From Dehalobacter alkaniphilus (GTDB lineage Bacteria; Bacillota; Desulfitobacteriia; Desulfitobacteriales; Syntrophobotulaceae): DNA of 64,000 nt. The notes beneath the pieces are model-generated. The model worked only from the letters and a program-made list of their open reading frames with translations, was not told the origin of the DNA and made no database searches. Each line of letters opens with the position of its first letter. Position 1 is the first letter of the stretch. The stretch lies in the NCBI GenBank assembly GCA_040500365.1, contig CP148031.1, positions 1,612,001 to 1,676,000 on the forward strand, written 5' to 3'. The position numbers and the translations under genes are program-made. This document shows, one piece after another, positions 17,701 through 26,766 of this stretch.

Positions 17701-17777
17701 TGACCATCGGCGTAATTGACCCGACAGCAGGAACACCCGAATATAAATGTTGTCTGGTCAATATAAGGAGGGTTTAG
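14730..17777 (+). CDS. fdhA: formate dehydrogenase alpha subunit, selenocysteine-containing, Tat-exported
   Basis: Molybdenum/tungsten bis-pterin catalytic subunit that oxidises formate to CO2. One 1015-residue gene: the in-frame TGA at 15318-15320 (codon 197) must be read as selenocysteine, because the sequence continues in frame as HAPTVASLSPSFGRGAMTNSW, the conserved FDH-N/O active-site surroundings. The N-terminus has a twin-arginine signal (SRRNFLKLSG) and ends near AQAQ, so the enzyme is exported. A [4Fe-4S] site is Cys49, Cys52, Cys56 and Cys84. RBS AAAGGAGGAG precedes the ATG. FdhB follows after 2 bases. Annotation software splits this gene at the TGA into a 196-residue and an 814-residue piece. 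Sec-insertion genes are not in the window. Confidence 0.95.
15318..15349 (+). promoter_or_regulatory. UGA selenocysteine codon with SECIS-like hairpin
   Basis: After the TGA (15318-15320) and 11 bases, GGTGGC (15332-15337) pairs with GTCACC (15344-15349) around the loop AAGTTT, which carries the G-U expected by SelB. The distance and the loop position match those I recall for the E. coli fdhF SECIS. Confidence 0.8.
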
Positions 17778-17779
17778 AG

Positions 17780-18595
17780 ATGGCAAAAAAAATGATTTTA
17801 GTGGACGGATCCAAATGTACCGGCTGCAAAGCCTGTTCAGCAGCCTGCAAGGAATGGAATGATCTTCCGACTGAAAAAACCTCTCTCGTCAAAAGTTATC
17901 AGAGTATGGCCGATTTTACACCAAACACCTATACGTATGTAACATTTGAGGAAAAATATGAAAATAATAACATGCACTGGCTGATGCGCAAGGCGCAGTG
18001 TTTTCACTGTGATGATCCCTCCTGCCTGAAAGCGTGTTCCTCAAGTGCCATATCCAAAACAGATTCAGGGTTTGTGGTCATTGATCAAGATAAATGTATT
18101 GGATGCGGATACTGTGCCCAGTTTTGTCCGTTTCATGTGCCTAAGATTGATAAAACCACAGAGAAGGCTAACAAATGCACCGGTTGCGTAGGGAGAGTGG
18201 AAAACGGTCTTGAGCCTGCCTGCGTAAAAATCTGCCAGCCAGGAGCGCTGTCATTCGGTGATTACGATACCATGCTGGGGATTGCCCAAGCACGGTTGGC
18301 CGAGGTAAAAAAGAAATTCCCCAACGCTAATCTTTATGGTCAGAATGGGCAGTCAGGTACAACCTACCGCTATATTTTGCTCGATACGCCTGCTGCCTAT
18401 GGTCTGCCTGAAAATCCATCGACTGATTTAACACTTTATCTATGGAAAGATATTATCCGGCCTATCGGCAAAATTGCAATAGGCGGTGCTGCTGCGGCAG
18501 TCGTTGTGGGAGTGGCGATTAATGCGCTAAAGGGAAACTACAAAAAAGATTCTGATCAAGATCAGCATCCGATAAAGAGAGAGGAGGAGATGTAA
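17780..18595 (+). CDS. fdhB: formate dehydrogenase iron-sulfur (beta) subunit
   Basis: Carries electrons from FdhA to the cytochrome b subunit through four [4Fe-4S] clusters. The 271-residue protein has four ferredoxin-like cysteine groups: CTGCKACSAAC near the start, CFHCDDPSCLKAC, CIGCGYCAQFCPF and CTGCVGRVENGLEPAC. One C-terminal transmembrane helix (IGGAAAAVVVGVAINAL) anchors it, as in FdnH. The start is ATG 17780, with AAGGAGGG (17765-17772) 7 bases upstream; an upstream in-frame ATG at 17747 inside fdhA lacks a site. It overlaps fdhC by one base (TAATG). Confidence 0.93.
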   Translation: MAKKMILVDGSKCTGCKACSAACKEWNDLPTEKTSLVKSYQSMADFTPNTYTYVTFEEKYENNNMHWLMRKAQCFHCDDPSCLKACSSSAISKTDSGFVVIDQDKCIGCGYCAQFCPFHVPKIDKTTEKANKCTGCVGRVENGLEPACVKICQPGALSFGDYDTMLGIAQARLAEVKKKFPNANLYGQNGQSGTTYRYILLDTPAAYGLPENPSTDLTLYLWKDIIRPIGKIAIGGAAAAVVVGVAINALKGNYKKDSDQDQHPIKREEEM

Positions 18596-19275
18596 TGAAT
18601 GAAAAAAAATCAGGCTCGAATCAAGTTCCCGGCAAAATACTCCGTTTTACCAAAGGGGAAAGATTGAGCCATTGGGTTCATGCTGTAAGCTTTTTTGTTC
18701 TCCTCCTCACAGGGTGGGGCATACTATCCGAATTCAGCCGGCCGGTACTCATGATTTTTGGGGGAGTTGACGTTTCCCGCATCCTTCACAGGATTTTTGC
18801 CGTGATTTTTGTTGTGGTCGTTGTAGCGATGTTCTTTATCAAGGATCCAAAATATCACTGGGAATGGCTGCGTTCTGCTTTTCGATTTACGAAAGCGGAT
18901 ATCGCGCATATCATGGCTTTTCCCAAGGAATTTTTTGGAGGACACGGCAACTACCCGGCTCAGGGCAAGTTTAACGGCGGAGAAAAGATCAACTCTTTGA
19001 TTACGATCCTGGGTTCCGTATTCATCACCTTGAGCGGATTTATCATGTGGTCCCCTCATGTTTTCCCAGATCAGTTGGTCCGGATAGCTTATCCCGTTCA
19101 CGATATGTCGATGTTTATGATGGTTGCAGCGTTGATGGGACATCTCTATTTATCTTTGCTTCATCCTGAATCAAGGGCTGCTCTGCCGGGCATGTTAAAG
19201 GGATACGTCTCGGAAAAATTTGCGAAGGCGCATCACGCTGCCTGGTATAAAGAGGTCAAGGACCAAGAGAAATAG
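18595..19275 (+). CDS. fdhC: formate dehydrogenase cytochrome b (gamma) subunit
   Basis: Membrane di-haem cytochrome b that passes electrons from FdhB to menaquinone. The 226 residues contain about four transmembrane helices with candidate haem-ligand histidines in LSHWVHAVSFF, SRILHRIFAV, YPVHDMSMFMM and MGHLYLSLLHPES, in the pattern of FdnI-type subunits. The ATG overlaps the fdhB stop. With the Tat signal on FdhA this indicates an outward-facing, quinone-reducing respiratory formate dehydrogenase. Confidence 0.9.
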   Translation: MNEKKSGSNQVPGKILRFTKGERLSHWVHAVSFFVLLLTGWGILSEFSRPVLMIFGGVDVSRILHRIFAVIFVVVVVAMFFIKDPKYHWEWLRSAFRFTKADIAHIMAFPKEFFGGHGNYPAQGKFNGGEKINSLITILGSVFITLSGFIMWSPHVFPDQLVRIAYPVHDMSMFMMVAALMGHLYLSLLHPESRAALPGMLKGYVSEKFAKAHHAAWYKEVKDQEK

Positions 19276-19340
19276 TCGAAAGCCAGAACCGGTACGGTGA
19301 AATCATTTTGACACTGTCTTAACCTTTGGGAGGGATGTAC

Positions 19341-20078
19341 TTGTGTACTGAAAAGACCGATGGAGGACAAGCAACAAGTTTGTCTGCTGTCAAAGAGAAC
19401 TATTCAAAAATGAGAGCAGAGATCACTGCCTGGCAAAGAGAAAACGACCTGAAGGATTTGAAATTACCGTCGAAATCCGGGCAGTATCCATTATTCACCA
19501 TCAATGATCTGCCGGAAAACGCCATCATTGATTTATGGGACAGGTTGAACATTGTTGCGGAAGAAAAGATAGACCACTCCAAACTTGCCGTTCTCCAAGA
19601 TGAGTTCAGCGCAGGTCGTATTCAAGGAAACGAACCTCTTTTCAGCCGTCTGAGCTTAGCAATAGCTGGGGTAGCTCAGGCGGTATACCGGCAACTGCCT
19701 ATCTCAACAAGTATGGATGATCAGCCAATGTGCCCATGTCCGGTTTGTGGTGAAGATAATCTTATGACAACATTGGATGCGTTGAATGGAAAACGCTTTA
19801 CACATTGTCTTGTCTGCGGCAGCGAGAGGCCAATAAAAATATCGGGCTGCATACACTGCGGCAGTGAAAATTCTTCTCAGCAAACGTATCTCAATTCTGC
19901 CGAGTTTCCTGGAGTGGAGGTTGTTGTCTGTTTAGATTGCGGCCAATATTTTAAAGAAATCGATTTGCGCGAACGGAGAGTTGAGGATTTAGATTGGGAG
20001 AATATACGTACACTGCCCCTTAATTACGCAGCCGAACAATGGATTTTAAAGAACAGACCGATAATGAGCTTAAACTGA
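19341..20078 (+). CDS. fdhE: formate dehydrogenase accessory protein FdhE-like
   Basis: Rubredoxin-like maturation factor for respiratory formate dehydrogenases. The 245-residue protein carries paired CxxC motifs typical of FdhE: CPCPVCGEDN, CLVCGSE, CIHCGSEN and CLDCGQYFKEIDL, probably binding iron or zinc. The C-terminal LDWENIRTLPLNYAAEQW segment is also family-like. The start is uncertain: TTG 19341 has GGGAGGG 6 bases upstream; TTG 19326 and ATG 19335 overlap or touch that site. Its position as last gene after fdhABC supports the role. A terminator follows. Confidence 0.85.
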   Translation: MCTEKTDGGQATSLSAVKENYSKMRAEITAWQRENDLKDLKLPSKSGQYPLFTINDLPENAIIDLWDRLNIVAEEKIDHSKLAVLQDEFSAGRIQGNEPLFSRLSLAIAGVAQAVYRQLPISTSMDDQPMCPCPVCGEDNLMTTLDALNGKRFTHCLVCGSERPIKISGCIHCGSENSSQQTYLNSAEFPGVEVVVCLDCGQYFKEIDLRERRVEDLDWENIRTLPLNYAAEQWILKNRPIMSLN

Positions 20079-20100
20079 ATAATGAGACAGATAAGAGGAA

Positions 20101-20137
20101 GACAGGGTGTCAGGAAAGACACCCTGTCTTTCCTTTT
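20101..20137 (+). terminator. intrinsic terminator after fdhE
   Basis: GACAGGGTGTC (20101-20111) and GACACCCTGTC (20118-20128) pair perfectly around AGGAAA, followed by a T-rich tract; flanking GGAA/TTCC extends the stem. Confidence 0.9.
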
Positions 20138-20338
20138 ATCCACCCAGTGCATTCTGAGCTAGGCATAGCTGCAAATGTAAAATAAAAACTTCTGACAGGT
20201 TACATAAAAATAGAAATATAAATGTATTTAAAAATGTATTATCTGATACGTAAAAAAAGTCAAAGCAGCTATTATAATCAACCTGGAGACGGCGAACCGT
20301 TTTTTTATGAATTTTTAAAGAATTATCAATTAGAAAGG

Positions 20339-20986
20339 ATGAGTGAAACAATTACAATGTCGAGATCTAATGATGAGAGCAAATGGGCAGACCCTAGCGC
20401 AATAGGAAACTTGACGAACGGGTTGCTCATATTGGTACAAGCTTTTTTGATGCTAGGACTAGCGGTCCCTTTAACGACAATTTTCTTAATTCCCTGGATT
20501 TTTATGGGAACAGTCGTGTTGGTCATCGTTGTTGTCATTCAGTTGAAAATGGGGGATTTAGTGGGGGCAACAGCGAACAGTATATTGGGTATAATCGTTT
20601 TGGGACATTTTCTTGTAAGAGGAATGATTGACCTGATGTTTTTCCTTAATGGATCTGTATATTCCGCAGAAATGATCAGTGGAAGTAATCATATTGAAGG
20701 AATAGGTTTTATATGCACGGGTATTATACTTTTATTTGTAGGATACCTAGGTGGATTTAAGAGCAGATTAATGGCCTTCTTCATCTGGTTGGCTGCCGCA
20801 GGATTCATTCTGAGTTCGATATCCTGTTTTGCCTCTATGCCATATCTTGGGATAATAGGCTCTTGCTTATTATTGCTTGTTGCGTTGTGGCTAATCTATT
20901 CAGGCATAGCAATCTTGCTGAATGATATGATGCAGAAACAAGTGCTTCCTCTGGGGAAGCCGTTGTTCACTCCTAATGATTTTTAA
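20339..20986 (+). CDS. six-helix membrane protein, divergent GPR1/FUN34/YaaH (acetate transporter) type
   Basis: About 215 residues with six hydrophobic helices. The start WADPSAIGNLTNGLLILVQAF and the following GD-x-VGATANSILG stretch resemble the NPAPLGL and GN-x-FGATAFTSYG motifs of the SatP/YaaH acetate and succinate transporters, but the match is loose, so this is a tentative family call. An in-frame ATG at 20222 would add 39 non-hydrophobic residues without a ribosome site. ATG 20339 directly follows GAAAGG, and ATG 20357 is another choice. It converges on gerAC with an 8 bp gap. Confidence 0.55.
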   Translation: MSETITMSRSNDESKWADPSAIGNLTNGLLILVQAFLMLGLAVPLTTIFLIPWIFMGTVVLVIVVVIQLKMGDLVGATANSILGIIVLGHFLVRGMIDLMFFLNGSVYSAEMISGSNHIEGIGFICTGIILLFVGYLGGFKSRLMAFFIWLAAAGFILSSISCFASMPYLGIIGSCLLLLVALWLIYSGIAILLNDMMQKQVLPLGKPLFTPNDF

Positions 20987-20994
20987 TTACATTT

Positions 20995-22164
20995 TCAGGG
21001 TTTCAGACTAAACGATTTTGATACAAAACCACTACCTACTATTTTTGCCTCTATTTCTACTTCTACGTCAGCTTGCTGGAAAATATCCCTCCAGTTCGGG
21101 GCAATCTCCTGCCAGTAAGAAGGGTTGTAACGGTGTATTTTCTGCATAAGGCCAAAATAATCCGCATCATATTTTTTGGCGCAGGCAATTGATTTTAACG
21201 GATATTCACGGATTTTGTCAGAAATGATTTTTTCTAGTGGTTTGATTTGATCTGGAGTGATGTCAAATCCGTCAGTTTCAGCAACTAATCCTACCGTTTG
21301 AATTTTGATCTTAAAATAAGGTTTGCCGTCTATTATTTTAAAGTTAATCTTATTTTTTGAGCCTGACAGATAATAGGCTAAAGATTGATTATCTATCGTA
21401 AATGGGATAGAAATATGAACATTCCTGAGTTTTTTGGAAATTAGCAGGTACCCCAAGGATTCTTCTTTATCTAGCCAACCCACAAGTTTGGCTTGACGAA
21501 AAACACCAAATCCCTGAACAATGACAGAATCAGGAACAGTCTCGCCTTCTACTGGAGAAATCGATTCTATCTCAGGAAGTAACGCGTCCCGATCAGGACT
21601 GAGCAGCCATTCTGAGAACTCATTCATTGTAATTCCACACGCTACGCCTTTATCGATTGCTATTTTCTCCGACTGGTTTTTAATTTGTTGGGTGAGGGTG
21701 GTAGTTCCTGAAGGTTGCAGCTGCATAATCTGTGAAGCTAATCCTTTGGTAACTAACGCAAAAACAGCCGGACGTGAATCCGGGTTACTCATCGTAGCTT
21801 CAATTTGAGGCAGGATTTTTTCCTGAGCACCACGTGCCCCAAAAACATAAATATAAGTATGTCCATAAAAAGGCGTCTTCGGCAACCGCACCATCAAGTT
21901 ACTTATTATTTCTATCAGTGACGTACTTGAAGCGCTGATCAAGTAGTCGGAAGAAGCGCCCTCTTTTTTTTGGTTATCTTCCATACTGGAGGGGCGCATC
22001 ATCCTGGCCCAAATTTGATATTGGTCAACTCCATTTATATTGACATAGTCTCCACCAAACATAGTAGCCACCGCAAGCTCCTCAACTTCCTTTTTACATC
22101 CCGACATAAGAATAGTCGTTAAGAGGAGGAGCAATAGGGCAACGTGCGTAAATTTACGTTTCAT
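20995..22164 (-). CDS. gerAC: spore germination lipoprotein, Ger(x)C family
   Basis: Third component of a GerA-type nutrient germinant receptor in the spore inner membrane. The 389-residue protein begins with a lipoprotein signal ending MSGC (Cys22). The mature N-terminal part (VATMFGGDYVNING) and middle (YGHTYIYVFGARGAQEKILPQIEATMSNPDSRPAVFALVTKG) follow the GerAC pattern, as does the C-terminal domain ending EVEIEAKIVGSGFVSKSF. It is preceded by gerAB with a 5 bp gap on the same strand. Expression would be forespore-specific (family knowledge). Confidence 0.9.
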   Translation of the reverse strand: MKRKFTHVALLLLLLTTILMSGCKKEVEELAVATMFGGDYVNINGVDQYQIWARMMRPSSMEDNQKKEGASSDYLISASSTSLIEIISNLMVRLPKTPFYGHTYIYVFGARGAQEKILPQIEATMSNPDSRPAVFALVTKGLASQIMQLQPSGTTTLTQQIKNQSEKIAIDKGVACGITMNEFSEWLLSPDRDALLPEIESISPVEGETVPDSVIVQGFGVFRQAKLVGWLDKEESLGYLLISKKLRNVHISIPFTIDNQSLAYYLSGSKNKINFKIIDGKPYFKIKIQTVGLVAETDGFDITPDQIKPLEKIISDKIREYPLKSIACAKKYDADYFGLMQKIHRYNPSYWQEIAPNWRDIFQQADVEVEIEAKIVGSGFVSKSFSLKP

Positions 22165-22169
22165 CTTAA

Positions 22170-23222
22170 TTAACTTCCTCTTTTTTTTCTTATTACCGCA
22201 ACAGTGAGAAGAAACAAAGGTAGTGCTATTTCAAAAAATAGTGCGAAAGGTGGCCAGTACTTTCTAAAAATGTCCTGTAACTGAATCGTGTTGCTACTCA
22301 TAAAAGTTGCAGCTGTTACTTGTAACGGGGCTAAATAACAGATGACGGGGTAATAGGACTTCAAACCGAAAACTTGTGCGGTTATGAGACAGGTCAAATA
22401 GTATAACAAAGTTGTTTTAATCATGATTATGGTTAGCCAAAAAAAGAAAATAATACCTTCAATCCGTTGGACATAGTTCCCGTATTCTATTGATTTAACA
22501 AAATTCCAAAAAGGAATGAGCAAATGACCGGAAAGATTTGGACCGACTACCGTAATAATAATTAGGGTACATAGGGTTATAAAACCCATAGACGCCAGAA
22601 TCGCCCAAAGACTTTTGCTCCAGATCTCCTGAGGTTTGTTGACAATTGGTAGCAGCATAATAAGTACGACGATCTCTCCGAAAAGGGAGGCAGCAACTGC
22701 CGAATCCGGTAAAAGGGGCTGGATTCCTTTTTCCAAAAGAGGCAGCACTCTTTCGTAGTCGACTTTGAACAGCGCCAGGCCAAATAAACATACGAAGCTG
22801 ATAACAAAAAGAGGCAACACAAATTGGTTGGCCCGAACGATGACCTCAATTCCTTTATAGGCTCCAAACCCTGTTACTGCTACAATAACAATGATAAGGA
22901 GTAGTATCGAACTTCCGAATGATAGACTGTAACTCAGGAACTCTGAAAATTCCCTAATTGTAAGGGTATTGGTTGTAAAAAAAAACAGGACATAGGCAAG
23001 GCAGAAAACCTTACCCATTACTTTCCCAAGAACAATCTCGCTGTACTTAGATAAAATGGTACGTGGAAAACGCTGACTTAATTTTAAAATAATCAGCAGC
23101 GAGATTATGCCTGTCAAGCAAGAGAATGTGGTAACAAGCCAAGCCGATTGTCCTGTCCTCTGTACAATGATTCCTGGGACAAAGAGAATAGAGGTAGCAG
23201 TAATCAGCGTAAACAGCAGCAT
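22170..23222 (-). CDS. gerAB: spore germination permease GerAB family
   Basis: APC-superfamily membrane subunit of the germinant receptor. It has about ten transmembrane helices over 350 residues. The start is doubtful. ATG 23222 gives a protein lacking the usual short leader and has no ribosome site. In the same frame upstream the codons read DKEKISGTQTG, which looks like the real GerAB N-terminus, with a perfect GGAGGTG 8 bases before an ATA codon at 23258. Either a rare ATA start or reinitiation after gerAA is implied. Neighbours are gerAA and gerAC. Confidence 0.88.
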   Translation of the reverse strand: MLLFTLITATSILFVPGIIVQRTGQSAWLVTTFSCLTGIISLLIILKLSQRFPRTILSKYSEIVLGKVMGKVFCLAYVLFFFTTNTLTIREFSEFLSYSLSFGSSILLLIIVIVAVTGFGAYKGIEVIVRANQFVLPLFVISFVCLFGLALFKVDYERVLPLLEKGIQPLLPDSAVAASLFGEIVVLIMLLPIVNKPQEIWSKSLWAILASMGFITLCTLIIITVVGPNLSGHLLIPFWNFVKSIEYGNYVQRIEGIIFFFWLTIIMIKTTLLYYLTCLITAQVFGLKSYYPVICYLAPLQVTAATFMSSNTIQLQDIFRKYWPPFALFFEIALPLFLLTVAVIRKKRGS

Positions 23223-23254
23223 ACCAGTTTGTGTACCGGATATTTTTTCTTTGT

Positions 23255-24862
23255 CTATGGGTCATGCACCTCCTTATCCGGTTTAGTAGGACCTTGCTTG
23301 GAGGCTTGACGTATGGGCTCTTCAGCACCGGTAAGGCGTGGTCTGGTAGACATAGCCCACCAGGGGGCACGGAAAAAGGTATCTTTTAAATCAGACACGC
23401 TTAGGGGAGCAATCGGCGATAAATAAGGCACGCCAAAGGAACGTAGACCACAGAGATGGTATAAAATAACCATCAGACCCGAGACTATTCCGAATATGCC
23501 CAGTATACTGGATAAAATGATTAGCACAAAGCGTAGAATTCTAATACTGGTGCCTATGGAATAATCCGGAAAAACAAAAGAAGCAATTGCTGTTATACTG
23601 ACCACAATAACCGTAATAGGGCTGACAATGCCGGCGGTAACCGCGGCTTGGCCTATGACCAAGCCGCCTACGGTACTTATCGCCTGACCCACGGTCTTTG
23701 GTAATCGGACACCAGCCTCACGTAACAATTCAAAAGTGAGTTCCATCAAGATAATTTCAATTGAAATGGGAAAAGGCAAATCACTACGTGCTCCGGCTAC
23801 TGTGGTGAGAAAGGTCAAGGGAATCAGCTCGGCATTATTGGAAAAGACAGCAATGGTAATGGCAGGAGCTAATAATGCAATATTGATCGCAATAAAACGG
23901 CCGATTCTGATTAAAGTGGCGAAAAGGTTGTTATTATAATAATCTTCAGATGCCTGCAAAAGAGAAACAATTGTACATGGAACGATTAATACCGATGGGG
24001 TATTATTCACAATAATAGCGATTCTTCCTTCGCACAAAGATGCTGCTGTTCGGTCTGGACGTTCAGTATTTTGGACAAGTGGAAAAAGCGTAAAGGATTC
24101 ATCGGCGATTAACTCTTCTATATAACCGCTGTCTAAAATACTGTCAATGTCAATTCTGTTAAGGCGTACCTTTACTTCCTCCACGATTTTATCATTCGCA
24201 ATTCCTTGAATATAACAGATTCCTACTTTGGTATGAGTAAGTTTCCCAAGGGTTATCGATTGATATTTCAGGCGGTTGGAAGAGATTCGTCTTCGCAATA
24301 AGCTAACATTTGTGGACAGGTTTTCAACAAAACTGTCTCTTGGACCCCTTATGCTCTGTTCTGTGGAGGGTTCATTGACGGCTCTTTGTTCGTACCCTTG
24401 AACTGCTGTAGCAATAGCTGTAGAATAACCGTCGATCACTAAAATAAGATGACCGCTAAGCAAAAAGTTGCTTAATTGTTGAATGTCTGATACGAGTTGT
24501 GTTTGGTGATTAGGCAACAGCCTCTGAAGAATGATTTCAGGCAGATTGGCTTTGGTTGTTGATATTTCGAGTGTCTGAAAAAAGTTTTTCTGCATTAATG
24601 ATTTAAGTATTGATTCGTTAACCATAACCGGATCGCAGAGACTTTCGGCGTAAATGATAAAAGCTCTTGTTGGAGTCGGAAGATCAAGCAAAAATTCCTT
24701 GCTTACAATGTCTTCACAAAGATGGAAAAACGCTTGCAATATTTCTAGATTTATATCAATTTCAGAAGTTAATTTTTTGGTTTCTTCAGAATCATTTTGA
24801 GGTGTCTTAAATGTTATCTGGGGTGAATTGCTAAGTATCTTAGTTAACAGTTCCTTAATCAT
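23255..24862 (-). CDS. gerAA: spore germination protein GerAA family
   Basis: Large subunit of the germinant receptor: a cytoplasmic N-terminal half and about five membrane helices in the C-terminal half. The 535 residues include family stretches such as FLLSGHLILVIDGYSTAIA, EPSTEQSIRGPRDSFVENL, LTHTKVGICYIQGIAND and LICEGRIAIIVNNTPSVLIVP-like (LCEGRIAIIVNNTPSVLIVP). It ends with a proline/lysine-rich tail. First gene of gerAA-AB-AC. Its start abuts the remnant of a chemoreceptor gene on the other strand, so its promoter must lie inside that remnant. Confidence 0.92.
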   Translation of the reverse strand: MIKELLTKILSNSPQITFKTPQNDSEETKKLTSEIDINLEILQAFFHLCEDIVSKEFLLDLPTPTRAFIIYAESLCDPVMVNESILKSLMQKNFFQTLEISTTKANLPEIILQRLLPNHQTQLVSDIQQLSNFLLSGHLILVIDGYSTAIATAVQGYEQRAVNEPSTEQSIRGPRDSFVENLSTNVSLLRRRISSNRLKYQSITLGKLTHTKVGICYIQGIANDKIVEEVKVRLNRIDIDSILDSGYIEELIADESFTLFPLVQNTERPDRTAASLCEGRIAIIVNNTPSVLIVPCTIVSLLQASEDYYNNNLFATLIRIGRFIAINIALLAPAITIAVFSNNAELIPLTFLTTVAGARSDLPFPISIEIILMELTFELLREAGVRLPKTVGQAISTVGGLVIGQAAVTAGIVSPITVIVVSITAIASFVFPDYSIGTSIRILRFVLIILSSILGIFGIVSGLMVILYHLCGLRSFGVPYLSPIAPLSVSDLKDTFFRAPWWAMSTRPRLTGAEEPIRQASKQGPTKPDKEVHDP

Positions 24863-24946
24863 TTGTTATTGTATCCTAGCTCTGATTTTTTATTTAGTTT
24901 ATCCTTGGCAGTGCAATTTATACTTAAAAGGTTTGTCTATGCCTTT

Positions 24947-25653
24947 GATACGGAGAAAGTGGTCAGTCAATCTTCCCAAGCGGTAGAGATAGCGAAAGAA
25001 GGTCAGGATACGGTTGAGAAATCAGTCAGCCAGATGAACAGTATAGATCAATCGGTCATGAGTTTTGCTGCGATTATCAGGCAACTCGGAGAAAGGTCAA
25101 AAGAAATTGAACACTTTGTGAATGATATTTCCGGGATTGCCGATCAAACGAATATGTTGGCCTTAAATGCAGCGATTGAAGCGGCACGTGCAGGAGCACA
25201 AGGGAAAGGGTTTGCGGTGGTTGCGGAAGAGGTGCGAATATTGGCGGACCAATCCCAAGAAGCTGCAAAACAAATTACATCTATTGTCAATGCGATACAA
25301 ACAGATTCGCATATTGCTTCTTCGGCGATAGATGTTGTGAATGAAGAAGTAAAGCATGGCACTGAAACAGTCAATAACAGTGGTGAAGCGTTTACCAAAA
25401 TTGAGGAAATGATTAATCGGGTTTTTATTCAGATTAATGAAGTATCTTCTATCTTGCAGCAGGCCCTCAGCGGCAATCAATTGATCTTTGATTCTGTTGC
25501 CAGGATTGAAAATGCAAGCCGGAACACGTCAGAGGAAATCCAAACGGTTTCCGCAGCGACTCAGGAACAGTTGGCATTTATGGAGAATTATCTTCATCGA
25601 GTAAAAAACTTTCCAAACTTGCCCAAGATTTGTTTGGATCAATGCAAGTGTAA
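24947..25653 (+). pseudogene. broken methyl-accepting chemotaxis protein
   Basis: Only the cytoplasmic signalling domain remains, including the hairpin tip IADQTNMLALNAAIEAARAGAQGKGFAVVAEEVRILADQS. No sensor, membrane helices or HAMP precede it; the open frame upstream to 24863 codes for unrelated residues and begins with a TTG lacking a ribosome site. A second lesion is a one-base loss near 25583-25587. After it the reading frame turns to nonsense, whereas the +1 frame continues as SSSSKKLSKLAQDLFGSMQV and stops at 25651, the normal end of such proteins. The gene is therefore truncated in front and frameshifted at the back. Confidence 0.85.
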
Positions 25654-25783
25654 GATTTATATTTCATTTGGCCACGTATTGTTCAATACATTGGATCCAA
25701 ATGAAATTATGGCTGTTATAATGACGATTATTGATGAAGCGGCAAAATACAGTCACAGACTTCCCGAAAAACGTAATCTCCTG

Positions 25784-25837
25784 ATGCCCCAGTAAAACGT
25801 CAGTGTGAAGCAATCTTCATCTATTTTACTGGGGCAT
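25784..25837. repeat. 14 bp inverted repeat in the gap before yebC
   Basis: ATGCCCCAGTAAAA (25784-25797) and TTTTACTGGGGCAT (25824-25837) are perfect complements 26 bases apart. There is no T tract on the far side. Apart from this and the yebC ribosome site, I see nothing in 25654-26010. Confidence 0.55.
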
Positions 25838-26010
25838 TGCTGGATTTTAACGCAGAACGTATTGATAAGAAAATACATGCGTATTATTACAGTTAGGCAG
25901 TCCCTGCTTGATATATAGAACAAATAATCTGACAATAACAATCTTTTTTTGCCTGAGCATCCGCTACATGGTAAAATATATAGGCTATAATGTATCAGGG
26001 AGGAATCATT

Positions 26011-26766
26011 GTGTCAGGTCATTCCAAATGGGCAAATATTAAACATAAGAAAGCCAAAACCGATGCTATCAAAGGCCGGATTTTCACAAAATTAGCCAGA
26101 GAGATCATGGTGGCCGCACGTGCGGGCGGTGCAGACCCGAACGGGAACTTTAGGTTAAAAATTGCGATCGATAATGCCAAGGCAGCCAACCTGCCGAATG
26201 ACAATATTCAGCGGGCGATCCAAAAAGGTGCCGGAGCGGGAGAAGGCGCCAATTATGAAGAACTGCGTTACGAAGGCTATGGTCCCGGCGGAGTTGCGAT
26301 CATGGTGGAGCTGATGACGGACAACAGGAACCGGACAGCATCAGAGATGCGTCATCTTTTCTCGAAAAACGGCGGCAACCTTGGAGAAACCGGCAGTGTC
26401 AGCTGGATGTTCACGGAAAAAGGACAGCTTGATGTACCGAAAGAAGATTTAAAAATGGATGAAGATGAAATCATGCTTCTGGCGCTTGAGGCAGGGGCAG
26501 AGGATGTCGCGTCTGAAGATGAGAGCTACGAAATCTTCACCGAGCCGGATAGCATGCAGGAAGTCAGACAAGTGCTGCTGGATAGTAAGATACCGATTGA
26601 AAATGCGGCCATCAATCTGATTCCGGTCAACCGCGTCGAGATCGCCGATATCGAACAAGCGAAAAAGATCATTAAGTTGATTGATTCGTTGGAGAGCCAT
26701 GATGATGTTCAGAAGGTCTATACAAACTTTGATCTTGCCGAGTCACTGGAAGATGCTGATCTCTAA
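26011..26766 (+). CDS. yebC: YebC/PmpR-family translation or transcription regulator
   Basis: Cytoplasmic protein of the YebC/TACO1 family, linked to translation of difficult motifs or to transcription control. The 251 residues start SGHSKWANIKHKKAKTDAIKGRIFTKLAREI, the family signature, and continue with the three-domain pattern to YTNFDLAESLE. The GTG at 26011 is chosen, with GGGAGG 7 bases upstream; the in-frame ATG at 25990 lies before that site. It precedes ruvCAB, a common arrangement. Confidence 0.94.
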   Translation: MSGHSKWANIKHKKAKTDAIKGRIFTKLAREIMVAARAGGADPNGNFRLKIAIDNAKAANLPNDNIQRAIQKGAGAGEGANYEELRYEGYGPGGVAIMVELMTDNRNRTASEMRHLFSKNGGNLGETGSVSWMFTEKGQLDVPKEDLKMDEDEIMLLALEAGAEDVASEDESYEIFTEPDSMQEVRQVLLDSKIPIENAAINLIPVNRVEIADIEQAKKIIKLIDSLESHDDVQKVYTNFDLAESLEDADL

